A stretch of DNA of 64,000 bases from Enchytraeus crypticus (lineage: Eukaryota; Annelida; Clitellata; Enchytraeida; Enchytraeidae): the NCBI GenBank assembly GCA_905160935.1, contig CAJHZI010000548.1:988501-1052500 (forward strand). Reading direction: 5' to 3'. Shown in pieces: positions 1 to 12,900 of this stretch. Position numbers and translations under genes: made by a program. Below the pieces are notes generated by a model that searched no databases, was not told the DNA's origin, and worked only from the letters and a program-made list of their open reading frames with translations. Position 1 is the stretch's first letter. Each line of letters begins with the position of its first letter.

Positions 1-813
1 TTTGACATCTTACAAGTTACAAGTAATTTCAAAGATCCTGCTGAACTGAGCATTTATTGAAGTTTCTTAATATTTAAGAGTCATGTAAAAAGAAACGGAT
101 AAATCAAAGCTAAAGATTAATTAGTCTATATTAGTCTATCTGCTGAAGTTTAACGAAGAAATTAGTGTAACAGGAAAGGTATGCTTTTTAACTTTATCTG
201 TACGAATTAGCTAACTTTGAACAATCATCTTCTATGTATCTAGGAATTCTCTTTTCTGTTAACATGGGCTTACGTAACTTAAACGAGTTAAGTTAAAGTT
301 TAAAAGGCGTGTCTTTTATGTCATGATTTAAAATTATAAATCTAGGAACGAAAATATAAATCTATAAGTTCTTTAGGCACAGTGGCAATATTTAGGGATG
401 AAATAAATTTAAGCTTTTATTTATTATTTATTTTCACACTAATTTTCTTCTAAAACCTTTCTTACATAGGCCTAGGCCTACTCAATTCTAAGTCAATGTA
501 TTTGATAGAATGTACGTATTTGCTAGAACTTGGTCAAAATCATGATTTCATGTTTTGAAGATCTCATTTAATAAGTCATTCTGATTAAGTCAACATTTCG
601 GCACTAGTTCGATGGCATTTCATCTTAAAATTTATTTCACTTTGATTTTGTTTTGACTTTGGCTTTAGTCTTCAAGTAAATTTTAGTGAAAATATTTACA
701 ATTGAAAGTGCCCATTTTGCTTTTCGCATCTAAGCATCTTATTTCAAAGCTTTGATAAGTTCTTTATTTATGACCCAGTTGCAACCAAATCAATCAAGAG
801 TTGTAAGATAAAA
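1..813. other. AT-rich intergenic DNA
   Basis: No gene, RNA or recognisable repeat family seen; scattered short AT-rich words only. Confidence 0.5.
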
Positions 814-2019
814 GTCGCGCACTGTCTAAGTGTGTACAGTCTAAGTGCGCACAGTCTAAGTGTGCACAGTCTAAGTGTGCGCAGTCTAAATGTGTACAGT
901 CTAAGTGTGCACAGTCTATCGTGCACAGTCTAAGTGTGCACAGTCTATCGTGCACAGTCTAAGTGTGCGCAGTCTAAGTGTGCACAATCTAAGTGTGCAC
1001 AGTCTAAATGTGCACAGTCTAAGTGTGCACAGTCTATCGTGCAGAGTCTAAGTGTGCACAGTCTAAGTGTGCACATTCTATCGTGCACAGTCTAAGTGTG
1101 CGCAGTCTAAGTGTGCACAGTCTATCGTGCACAGTCTAAGTGTGCACAGTCTAAGTGTGCACAGTCTAAGTGTGCACAGTCTAAGTGTGCGCAGTCTAAG
1201 TGTGCGCAGTCTAAGTGTGCACAGTCTAAGTGTGCACAGTCTAAGTGTGCACAGTCGTGCACAGTCGTGCACAGTCGTGCACAGTCGTGCACAGTCGTGC
1301 ACAGTCGTGCACAGTCGTGCACAGTCGTGCACAGTCGTGCACAGTCGTGCACAGTCGTGCACAGTCGTGCACAGTCGTGCACAGTCGTGCACAGTCGTGC
1401 ACAGTCGTGCACAGTCGTGCACAGTCGTGCACAGTCGTGCACAGTCGTGCACAGTCGTGCACAGTCGTGCACAGTCGTGCACAGTCGTGCACAGTCGTGC
1501 ACAGTCGTGCACAGTCGTGCACAGTCGTGCACAGTCGTGCACAGTCGTGCACAGTCGTGCACAGTCGTGCACAGTCGTGCACAGTCGTGCACAGTCGTGC
1601 ACAGTCGTGCACAGTCGTGCACAGTCGTGCACAGTCGTGCACAGTCGTGCACAGTCGTGCACAGTCGTGCACAGTCGTGCACAGTCGTGCACAGTCGTGC
1701 ACAGTCGTGCACAGTCGTGCACAGTCGTGCACAGTCACAGTCGTGCACAGTCGTGCACAGTCGTGCACAGTCGTGCACAGTCGTGCACAGTCGTGCACAG
1801 TCGTGCACAGTCGTGCACAGTCGTGCACAGTCGTGCACAGTCGTGCACAGTCGTGCACAGTCGTGCACAGTCGTGCACAGTCGTGCACAGTCGTGCACAC
1901 AGTCGTGCACAGTCGTGCACAGTCGTGCACAGTCGTGCACAGTCGTGCACAGTCGTGCACAGTCGTGCACAGTCGTGCACAGTCGTGCACAGTCGTGCAC
2001 AGTCGTGCTCAGTCTAAGT
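814..2019. repeat. Minisatellite: 15-bp units passing into 10-bp units
   Basis: From 814 to about 1246 the unit is mainly TAAGTGTGCACAGTC, with TATCGTGCACAGTC, GTGCGC and TGTACA variants. From 1247 it becomes a near-perfect GTGCACAGTC array of roughly 75 copies, broken only near 1735 (a short CACAGTCACAGTC slip) and 1896 (GTGCACACAGTC). Each unit holds the palindrome GTGCAC. Because 10 is not a multiple of 3, all frames stay open with a 10-residue period. These open frames are artefacts. Confidence 0.97.
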
Positions 2020-4140
2020 AATATCGTTCCTTTGTTCAAAAGTTTGATATTGAGACTTCGTAAAGTTACACAATTTTCTTTGTCGGGTTCTGACAAGTAT
2101 AAAGTCCTATGTACGTACCTGTATTTCTAGTCATAGTCTGCTATCACCCTTTAGAAAGACCACTCCAAAGATCAACACGCTAATCTATTCATAAAGGGAT
2201 AGGCCTTACCCAATCTGAAGAAATATAAAAAATAACTATAGGAAAAGAAAAAGAAAAACTAATTTAATGCAGCATATAGCTTTTAATAAAACTGGGATGG
2301 TATACTGGTGGTGGTTCTGGAGTGGTTTATCTTTGCCTTTGCCTTTCTCAGTTCTTGCCGATTAGGCAACCACGTTGCAAACCTATCTTATATATATTCT
2401 TTTATTCACCATTATATGGCAGACACAAATATACAAACAAACAAAACGAAACTAAAAATAAACGAAAAAAGACAGAAATTAGCCGATATGCATAATTTTA
2501 GTCTAACAGATTTGATAACATACATGTACTTATATGAAGCAGACGAATGTTCGAATCTCTGTCGAATCCTTAATAGCATATAATATTGACACTGAATAGA
2601 CGTAAGCTTAGCTACCGTGTCAAGTTTTATATCCCTCTGATTGATTGTAAATTAGTTGATAATGCTCATCTATTTTGTAAATAACTCAACTAAACCTATA
2701 GCGAATTGAAAATAAAATAAAATTTATATTTTGCTATGTAGTAGAGCCAAAATTTGTCATTCAGCTATTTTTAGCATAAGCGAACAATTATAATAAAGAG
2801 CATGTTGCATTAATATGATAATGCTGTGGGCAAATCTGAGTCGTAAACAATAAATATTTATGTTGCCGGAGCGTGGGAGTTCTTTGTCCAAGATGACAAC
2901 ATGCTCTTTCATACCATCGTAGCGGAATGTTCACACCTGGATGAACACCGCGCTAAACTTTTCAATTTCACCCGTCAGTGACAAAAGACTAGAATTCTGA
3001 TGCTCAGCCATATTCGAGAACTTGATTTTATGTTTATTAATCAATCTGTAGTGCGTCGCGAAAGAGGACGTCAAGGCTTTAAAGTTTTATAAGATTACAT
3101 AAGATTACGAGTAGCACATGACAATATTGTTGGCTTGGAGCGGTCTCTTTACGAAGCATCGGATTCTGCATGTTTCACTAATACACTTTAAGTATAGACG
3201 TATTACGTATTTACGTATTCAAAAATGGAAAATCACCTCAGCGACCATATTGTTCGAGATCAAGGTTAAGTCAAGGTTCAGCAATGCTTTTGAGAATAGA
3301 TTAACTTGTTAGTTGATAGGGTGCTCATGGTTTATAGGTTTACAAAATTGAAACCTCCATTTTCATCAGTTGTTATGTAATCTTATGATCATTCAACTTA
3401 GCTTTTATCAAATAATTGATACAAATTTAGTCAAACGTTTTATCATAACTTTCAGATTTATTGCTTGGCGCACAATAGAACTGACTATGCTCGATATAAT
3501 GCCTGTATGCTCACTACATGTGCTCACTGTTCGTGTAGCTATTGGGCATCGAGAATACAATGTAAAGTGAAAATAAGATCAGTGCCAGACACCGCCAGTT
3601 CTTTAGGTATTCGAGAGTGTCAATTTTTTATCTTGCATTTTATTGCTCGTTCCATTACTAATAAATCCACATAATTTATTTCGATATAGTGGCACAGAAA
3701 CTATACACTGTGAATTTGAAAATCATGTTCGCTTTCTGTCCTTCAAGTCTTGATAAATTAATGACAAAGATTTTGCTATTGCAAGAAGCTATGTCAAATT
3801 AATGATCACAGTTTAATTCTATTAATAATTTATCCACACACCTGCAATGTGACGGAATTTTTCAAAACTTGCTGGAGAATTAAAGATCATCCGCATTCAA
3901 TGCTTACAACAACGAATGGAATTGTGAACATCGCATCAGAGTATCCCGGTCAAAGATTAGGCATATAAATTGATCACATTTATTCAATTTTTATGATATT
4001 TGTTACGTTACACTGAATAAGGAATGCACTTTTAAACGATATTTTTTATTTATCAACAATGACTGTGATATTTATGACATTTGTTCTCGAAGTCTTGTTG
4101 AATTCTTCAGTCTAGCCAAATTTTATGATATTTACTAGGT
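2020..4140. other. AT-rich upstream region of the lectin gene
   Basis: No convincing exon. Open frames at 2308-2583, 3118-3312 and 3370-3674 have no coding character (AT-driven codons, no motif). It may include promoter-distal control DNA. Confidence 0.45.
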
Positions 4141-4149
4141 TATATAAAG
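4141..4149 (+). promoter_or_regulatory. TATA box of the lectin gene
   Basis: TATATAAAG lies 31 bp upstream of the first ATG. At normal TATA spacing, transcription would start almost on that ATG, which would favour the in-frame second Met (4199) as the translated start. A CRE palindrome TGACGTCA (4173-4180) overlaps the first ATG and an E-box CACGTG lies at 4204-4209. Whether these sites are used is inference. Confidence 0.45.
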
Positions 4150-4171
4150 AAGAGTTTCCGCGCACATAACA

Positions 4172-4247
4172 ATGACGTCATCAGTTAACGTGTGCCTGAT
4201 GATCACGTGGTTTGTTGCAGTATTTTTTCGGCATATCACTGCACAGG
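4172..4247 (+). CDS. Lectin gene exon 1: signal peptide
   Basis: Encodes [10 protein letters not shown], then a hydrophobic run (ITWFVAVFF), ending near ITAQ. This is a signal peptide with likely cleavage after the Ala of ITA. The donor is GG|GTAAAT and the exon ends in phase 1. Starting at the second Met (4199) would give a shorter 16-residue leader, also workable. Confidence 0.75.
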
Positions 4248-7200
4248 GTAAATAACTCTACAATATTCTTTTATTTCAAATTGATGGAGAAATAGTCATA
4301 ATTCTGAAGTTCTAGCTAAAATACTTCCTTGACAATTGTATTGCTTGACGTCTCTGTTTAGTAGTATTTGTGTAATTTGAATTTTAAGAATTTTAGAAGG
4401 TCTCTCGCTCTCTCACTCACACTCACTCGCTCACTCTCTCACTCTCTCTCTCTCTCTCACTCACTCTCTCACTCTCTCTCACTCTGTATCTCTCACTCAC
4501 TTATTCTCTCTCTCACTCTCTCTCTCTCTCACTCTCTAAGTGAGGTACATGTAGGTAAATAAATGTGCATTCTGTTTGCTGAGATCTCCACATCTATGTG
4601 TTTTCATATGACACATTAAACATTTATATCAAGTTAGAAAAGGATATAAATATTAATTTAAATTAATGATATTCTTCAATATGTTCACATTTTGAAACAA
4701 AAATAGACAAGTTCTATTACATTACGCAGGAAAGCAGAGCATAAGATTAGATGGGAAGTTATGAAGGACAACGACAATGATTTACTGTCAACGTTAAAAT
4801 GATTTTTCATAGAACTTTAAATTAAGTAATACCATTCTATTATTCTGCACAAGTATTATCTATTATTTCGCCCGTCACTGACATCGCTTTTGAGTGAGGA
4901 AGCTGATGTTAACATGAGCTTTTTTACACTGACCCAGATGCAGACTGCTGTAGTACGTTTATCATGGACGCCACGGGACTTGTTGCCATAGAAACACAGC
5001 GACCTCTCGTGACGTCATCGCAGTCTTTCCAGGCCGTGAGAATCAGGACTTGCACCACTGATCCAGTGGCCGTCCAGCTGTGGAGAAGAGTTGATGACTC
5101 CACTTTCCAGTTCCGGTGGCAGACACAGATAAGTCCTGTGGTCACGGAGACTCCCCGGAGTTATGTAACGGTGAGCATTGAAGTGTTGTCGTATTGCCTT
5201 GCAGTAATCCCTCGCCTCTTAGTGCACTGCCTACTGGCAGGTCCATGGTATATAACGCCTCCACTCTTCTATGTCTTTCTCTTTCCTCTTCATTTCCACA
5301 TATGAGTGGGTCTTGAAGTCATCTAACATAACAAATCTCGGCCTGTCCCTGCCTCTTTTTCCTTCCATTCTACCTTCTATGACCTCTTTTAATAGACCTT
5401 CCCCCCTTATCCGACGTAATGGACTCTAAATACTGAGAGAGGATATGGCGTAAAAGTTTGAATGTTCGCCTGAGATGCAAGTGGACTGGGTTCTAAGTCC
5501 AGTTCAGTCGCATAAGTTGAATATTCTGTTGGGTCCTTGGAAGGCGAATCATGTATTGTAGCTTGCTTCCAATTGGATATAATAATAATTAAGAAAGGTA
5601 TGATTAAACATGGAAGGGATTTTTGATAACCAGTCAGATGCCTGTAAAGCAGTCACGAAGATCGATCACCGGCCATGACACTACTATAGAAATTGTCGGA
5701 GGTTATTGTTACTATTACTATTATTATTATTTATAAAATACCTGATTAGTGCACGAGTTGGTAGCGAGCTAGCATGAAGAGTAGGAGGTAGCCGGTTCAA
5801 ATCCAGCCGGTCATTTCTTATCTTCTTAATACGACGAAAGGTATAGGAATTACCTGTAATTCCTTATACAAGTAGAAGTTATTTAAAATAATTATTCTAA
5901 AGATAATCTTCTTTCATGAAACCAGCATGAGAGTCATCGTCGTAAGGCAATGGGGCTAACTTGATGGAAGCAAAAATATCGCTTTAATTGTAAAAGTGCG
6001 TTACTCATTTGACTTGGAGAAAACTGAAACTTAGACCTAATAGCAAATATCATACCTTTAACTTATAACTTGAACCGCCTATTGCAATGAATAAAATCTG
6101 AGAAAAAAATAGCGCTTAGTGTAATCAAGGGAAAGTATTATTACTGATGCGATACTTGGGTTCTCACGTAACGCTATTCAATAATAAAGAGTTTATATGA
6201 CATCTTTTTGATAACATGACACAGAAACATAATCCAATGGAATTAGACGTATTATTTGCTTTATACTTTATGCTTTATTACTTTATAATTTATGCTTTAT
6301 TACTTTATAATTTATGCTTTATTACTTTATATATTCATTGGATAAGTTTCCACGGTTAGAGTCTTATTTGTTACATTCATATTTCATTGCGTCTAACTTT
6401 CCTAGTTTTATGGAAATACCTTGCCAAATTGAATCTTCGTTATAATGCCGTTGTTCAATATATAATACCCCATTTCACACCCCATTTTAAATGTCCTAAT
6501 AGCGTAGGGGTAACGTCATGAAGTTCCAAATGACAGATCCTGAGGTCAATTGAACTCTCGTGGGTTTGAATCTCAGCCGCGCTGAACTGAAGTTAAAATC
6601 TCGGACATTCACTGGACTGGCTATACGGAAAATGGACTAAATTGCCTTACGGTTTAAACTTGTGGTATTAGTAAGTGATAGATATCAACATAGTTGATCA
6701 TTTCACTATTATGCTTGTTCTTTTATCTGATTGATCAAGTAGAGCAAATCGATAATAGAAGGTCAAACTTTTGAAGCTAGACTGTCCATAGGACATCCTT
6801 TTGATAAAGCGAACCAAAAACAAAATCCAGTAGAATTAGACGTATTATTTTCTTTAGAAGTTCTGGTGATTTTTATTGGATAGATTTATACATTTATAGT
6901 TTATTTAAGATATATTTATTTGAGATTTATTTATTTATTTAAGATTTAGAGTCTTATTTGTTACATTCACATTTCATTGGGTGTATCTTCCCTAGTTTCA
7001 TCGAGATATATATCTCACCAAATAAAATCTTCGTTATAATGTCGTTATATAATATCTAATATCCTCTATCGTCATATCCAGATAAACCTGGGATCGACTC
7101 CACTAGAGATCACTCCGGATGATCGCCTCGGACTCTATACGCCCCTCACGAGTGCCCGGTTGACCGCTCCGTTCAGAACAGACCCCACCTCCGGGCTCTA

Positions 7201-9780
7201 CACCAGCACCACGAGGTACGTCTACTTCGATGCCTTCCAGGCCAACACCCAGGCGACCCTCGATGATCTGCGCTGGCCCAGAACCTTCAACGGTTCCGTT
7301 GTCTTCTGTCTGCAGGCCGGTAAGATTCCTCGTGTTGTGTCCGGGTTAATTAAAATATATTTGAAATGCTGTAAAGCTGATGTTATGGTCAGTTTCATCT
7401 ACTGAGGGCGATATCAGTGACGGACGAGATCAGGATTTGAACAACAAACATACTGATTTGCTGAAGGATAACTTAACGACATCGTCACTGACTCCAGTTA
7501 TAATTAATAGCCGTAAACTGGACGGTGTTATAAGAGATGACTAAGAAAGAACTGGGGTAGTCAGAAGGATACCGTATCTTAAGCAATATTTTTAGCAAAC
7601 TAAAGGTTACGTACGTTGTGGATACATTTCCATTGTAAAAAGATAATTCTCAAGTAAAAATAATAACCAATCAAAATGTAAAATAATAACCATTCTCGTT
7701 TTCAATTGACTAACATTATCTTGTTAACATATTGAATCATATTATTTGAGAATGGTTACCAATGCAGCCGTAACTAAGTTTGCTAGCTTACGCGTTTTAC
7801 CACAAAATATCCGCTTACCTTAAACATTATAAAACGTATTTCATATTTCAGGATGCGTTGATTTACCGCCGATTACTACAGCTTCGGTAGGTTATATTCT
7901 ATAAGTTAATCACATAAAAATATAAATAAAAATATTAAATAAATTTAACTTAAAAAAATTAATTAAACTTAAATAAATTTAAACTTAAATAAATTAGTTA
8001 GAAAATTTGTTGAAACTATATTTCAGAGCCCGCTATTATTGTGGATCGAAAGATCCTCTTTGCTCTCTTGGTTGACTATTTAGCATTAATTAATTATTTG
8101 ATTATTATTTATTTATTTAGTACAATATATTATTTATTTAATATAAATTAAAGGACTGGATTTAGTACTAGGCATTTTGTACTTAGTGTCATATAATTTC
8201 TAATAATAATATAATAATAAAATAGTAAAAGAAAAGAAAAACAGTAATGTGGTATTATACATGTATTTAGTTTTTATGACGACCATATTTTTTATTATTT
8301 ACAGTACTTTTATTTTTTTTACTTATTATTTTGTTCTCTTTTATTCCTTTATTTGACACATGATATGCTTTACAATTATATACATCATTTATTCATTGAT
8401 GTTCAAGACAGGTAAAACGATTATCATAAATCTGCACTGGTATTATTAGGTCAACTAAAGGAGACACCGGTAGAGGACAACAAATAGCCTCAGATACAAA
8501 TTGTGCGGGGTTCAAATCCTGGGCTCGCCCGTCACTGACATCGCTTTCGATTGAGGAAACAGACGTTAACATTAGTTTTACCAGCTTTTTTATGCCAATT
8601 GTTACTCTTATAGACAGAAACATGCGATTAATTTGAGATAATAGCCTCCATCTTGTGAATGAATTACTTAGATGTAAATAAAGCTGGTGACGCTAAGGTT
8701 AACGTCAGTTTCTTCACTCGAAAGCGATGTCAGTGACGGGCGAGCCCAGGGTTTGAACCCGCACATATTGATCCGCGGTCGAATATCTTACCGACGTCGA
8801 AACTGGCTCCAGCCAGATGAAGAGCCCTTTAAAAAGAGTCTGAGAGAAGATTGCTGATATACATGTAAATCTAAATATTGAATCTGACGCGTCACCTAGA
8901 AATTTAGGTGGAAACATAATATAAATATTTTATTTATTCCTTGCTTAATTGCACTAATTATTCATTTCAGCCCCCTCTAACAACAACTATATCACGAGGA
9001 TCCACAGTTTCAACTGGACCTTGTTGTCGTAAGTGTTGCCTATTATTACTGCATTAGATGAAAGGTAATTCAGTCCACTGTTTGATATATTTTAATTAAA
9101 TAAATACATTTGTTATTTTAAGTATCTTTTAAGTATCAGCGAAGGAGTTAGGACGTAATTTTGGTCATGTTCACTCTATGCGTGCTAATCAATTTTTGTG
9201 TCTGACACATTTTGTCTACATGTAGATGTTTAAAGAACTCAATAGTTTCACTAACTAGTTATAATTAAGGAATTAGTTGCAATTCTTTACCATAACACAT
9301 GCTAGTAGATGACGTTACTTTGAATATGCCTGATTTTTATAGTGGTAAAACTATAATGTTTCCTTTAGATTTGTTTCCACTTGTTCAAGACAACCCAAAG
9401 ATATAAAAAGCTAATGTTAACGTCAGTTTCCTTACTCGAAAGCGATGTCAGTGACGGGAGAGCGCAGATTTTGAACACCGCACATACAGATCCACGGTCG
9501 AATATCTTACCAACATCGCCATTGGCTCCAGCCAAATAGAGAGTAAGAATAATTATTTATTCTATGCGACAACCACATTTATTTAGAGAGTTGCCTCTTT
9601 TAGAAAATATTACTATGCTAATTAATATTTACTGTTTAATAGAAAATATCATGCAAATGTATCTCTGTAGTTGACAACAATTACAGTAAAACAACAGATA
9701 TTCGATAAAATACATAAATGACAGATATCGGAAACCCCAAATAAGTTTAGTTAGTAAATAACTATTGACAGCATAGATAC

Positions 9781-9835
<55 letters not shown>

Positions 9836-9858
9836 ATATATATACATAGATATATATA

Positions 9859-9898
<40 letters not shown>

Positions 9899-9916
9899 GT
9901 ATATATATGTATAAAT

Positions 9917-9978
<62 letters not shown>

Positions 9979-12900
9979 GCTTCATAGCTAATCGTGATGG
10001 CAGGTAACGCGATGCGATGAAGCCGCACGTATTTAGGGTAGTATATTTATTAACACCACGAAAGTATTCTTTACCCACAGACCTGGATTATTATTCTAAG
10101 GTCCATTAATCCTTCTAAAGAGATAATCTTTATATTTATCGTACGTACAGCTATGAGAAATTATACTGCTTCGTAGAACGCTATCTTCATATTTATAGAA
10201 CCTTTTAGCACGTGTCCAAAGATTTACTCTACAGAATATCTCGAAGTCGCGGAGTAGATATTGACCATTCCTTAATCATCAAACTAATTATAAAACCGGT
10301 ACAATGTCATTAAGATTTAATTACTAATAACAAATTTTTAGAATTGAGAAATATAACTGAGTACATTCAGGTATATTTAAATAGTTGTAGTTGATAGTGT
10401 GTTTAACGTCCTGATCCGAAGCCTGGGGCTTCTCTTCAAGGCGTCTGTATTTAAATAGATGTGAACTTGATGCCCTTATATCTGCAGCCACGACGCCGTT
10501 TAGTTGTGACCAAACAGATGTCACAAATAATCTGAACAATCAGACGGGCAGAGTGATAGAGCTCCAGAACACCATCAGCTACATCACCAAACTCATTAAC
10601 GACCTGTTCGGCTGTAAGTCTTAATAGCGTAAGGGTAACGTCATGGAGTTGAGAATGACAGATCCTAAAGTGAATTGAACCCTCGTGGGTTCGAATCCCA
10701 GTCACGCTGATCTGAGAGTAAAATATCGAACATTCACTGGACTGGTTACACGGAAAATGAAAGAAATTGCCTAACGGTTTAAACATTTGGTTTTAAAAGT
10801 GATAGATATAAACATAGTTGATCATTTCACTATAATGCGCGTTTGCTTTTTTACTTTTTCTATCACACCTTCACCTCTACCTTCCTGGCAGTGTCTATGC
10901 AATCCATATGATGACATCCCTAACTTTTAATTAGTTTAATATTTAATTCTGTCAGGCTACTGCTAGACTCCTTTAGACATCTTTAGACACCGTCTGACAC
11001 CGTATAGTTTTAATATGATTATACAAATCGTGATTATTTAAGGTATAGTGTCTTGCAAAAATTGTTTTAAATAATTTATGTTTTGTGTATTTAAATTTTA
11101 AATCACCTTCCTAAAGATATAATCTGAATAATTTTTGTTACAGGGTCATGTAGCCCTTTCTCAATGTTTGAAATAAATAAGTAATATAACTAAAAGCATT
11201 TTCAATTTCACTCTTAGCAATATCAAAAAGGGAAGTTATTAATTTTAACAATTAATAAATACTATTATTATTTTAAACTATTATTGAATATCATTACAAC
11301 TATTGATTGTTTCCACAGCTCGTCAGCTCACGGGAACCTGTCCCCAGGGGTTCATCACTGGGACACTCGGAGTAGGCAAGTGCTACGTTCTCTTCAGAGA
11401 TCCAGTTCCCATGGCTCTGGGCGTGCTCAAGTGCAGGGACAATTTCCAAGCAGGACTTCTCACTATAGAATCCGTCGATGAGGAACTCTTCCTCAAGACC
11501 ATAATCGGAAACAATTCCATGGGTTAGTGGAAATGTTTGTTTCACTATCTAACAGCAGGTCTCACTTCGCTATGTTACATGATCTTATTGGTTCAAGCTG
11601 CAATGTCTTCTTAGTGACCCGTTAGATCATTTCTTACGCATTCATTGGAAGAAATGATCTCATCGCAAATGCTTTTTCTTGATCGCTTCGTACTTGTGGT
11701 ATTTTAAAGTGGATTAGTTTGACTTCTAGTGTGGTTTGGATTATGTTAGTAAGTATGACGTCAGTTAGCTATTATGCTACGCTATAGCTTCGCCACTTGA
11801 TTAGCTATTATCGAATGATTTAGATGAGCGCGGACAACAGATATAATTTGTCACAATTACCAAAACTTACGATTAATCTTCTATAAGACGTGCTTATAAT
11901 ATGAAGCACTTTATTTCCTTTTAAAACTCTTACATCTGCCGCACAAAGCACTAATGCTACTGAATTTTTCAGATGACATATTAAATGAGAGCTGCTTTTT
12001 AAAGTGGCCTTAAAGAAAACGTTTCCAATAAAGATAAGAAAGAGTATCCTTAAAGATAAGAGATTCCAATCATTCATAAAAATAGTTTTCAAAGAATTAC
12101 CTTAACCCCGGAAGCTAGTAAATTCGCAGTCTTTTGCAGTAATGACTTATATGAGCCGATCCGGTGGCGTATCGGTGTGATGTCATACTGCGTATTACCA
12201 GGTGCTCTGTGCAAATCCAGTGCTATCTCGTCATTTACATACTTTAGAGACAAAATCCTTGCTTAAGCATTCATTGCTTAAACGACATAGACGCTTAAAT
12301 GACATCGAAACTTAATGACATCAATGGCTCCAGCCAGTGGCGATGACGGTAAGATAGTCGACCGCGGATCAGTACGTGCGAGTTAAAATCTTGTGCTCGC
12401 CCGTCACTGACTTCTCTTTCGAGTGAGGAAACTGACGTTAACAATTAGTCTTTTAGCCTGTAAAGTTAGTCCATCCAAGAATTAGTATATTTATTTCAAA
12501 TAATTTTCGATAACTCATTAATGCTATCAAGTAGCTAGGCCATGTGAGAAGCAAAGACGGAATGTGGGCAGTGTAAATTGTATAAAGGGAAATAATGGGA
12601 AAGTATTAACAGAATATGGAGAGATTGTCGAACGTCGGGGAGAATAAAAATTAGGGGATTAACTGATAATATGGTGTGGGAAAGGGAGGACTGCAGAAAG
12701 TTTATTCGTATCCCGACCTTGTTTAAACTGGGATATAAGGGAAGAAGATTATGAGATAAATCATTAAACTATCTTTTTTGTTGAGAAGGAACTGGAGTGG
12801 AGAACTATTGGACGGCTGGGATGTACAATAACCAGAACTCGGGATGGTATTGGTATGACGACAGGAGTCGGACTCAGACGACCCAGGTCTACAGGAACTG

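Noticed and set aside
814-2019. CRISPR-like or telomeric array
   Set aside because: No spacers between units and no TTAGGG-type motif; a plain minisatellite.
1067-2130. Several 200-340-codon open frames on both strands
   Set aside because: All are translations of the 10/15-bp minisatellite (HSRAQSCTVV and TTVHDCARLC periods). A unit not divisible by 3 keeps every frame open.
2308-2583. 91-codon ORF (also 57904-58122, 26229-26492, 23448-23681)
   Set aside because: AT-driven codons, no recognisable domain, no splice context.
4368-4562. Leu-Ser-rich frames (also 15417-15623, 32162-32410, 33363-33677, 54101-54343)
   Set aside because: CT/GA microsatellites and LINE tails.
5757-5813. Functional tRNA gene
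   Set aside because: A and B boxes present, but no convincing acceptor or anticodon stem and no oligo-T terminator.
9629-10078. Ile-Tyr open frames (also 18999-19247, 57528-57737, 60417-60718, 61235-61687)
   Set aside because: Read directly from (TA)n and (ATGT)n tracts.
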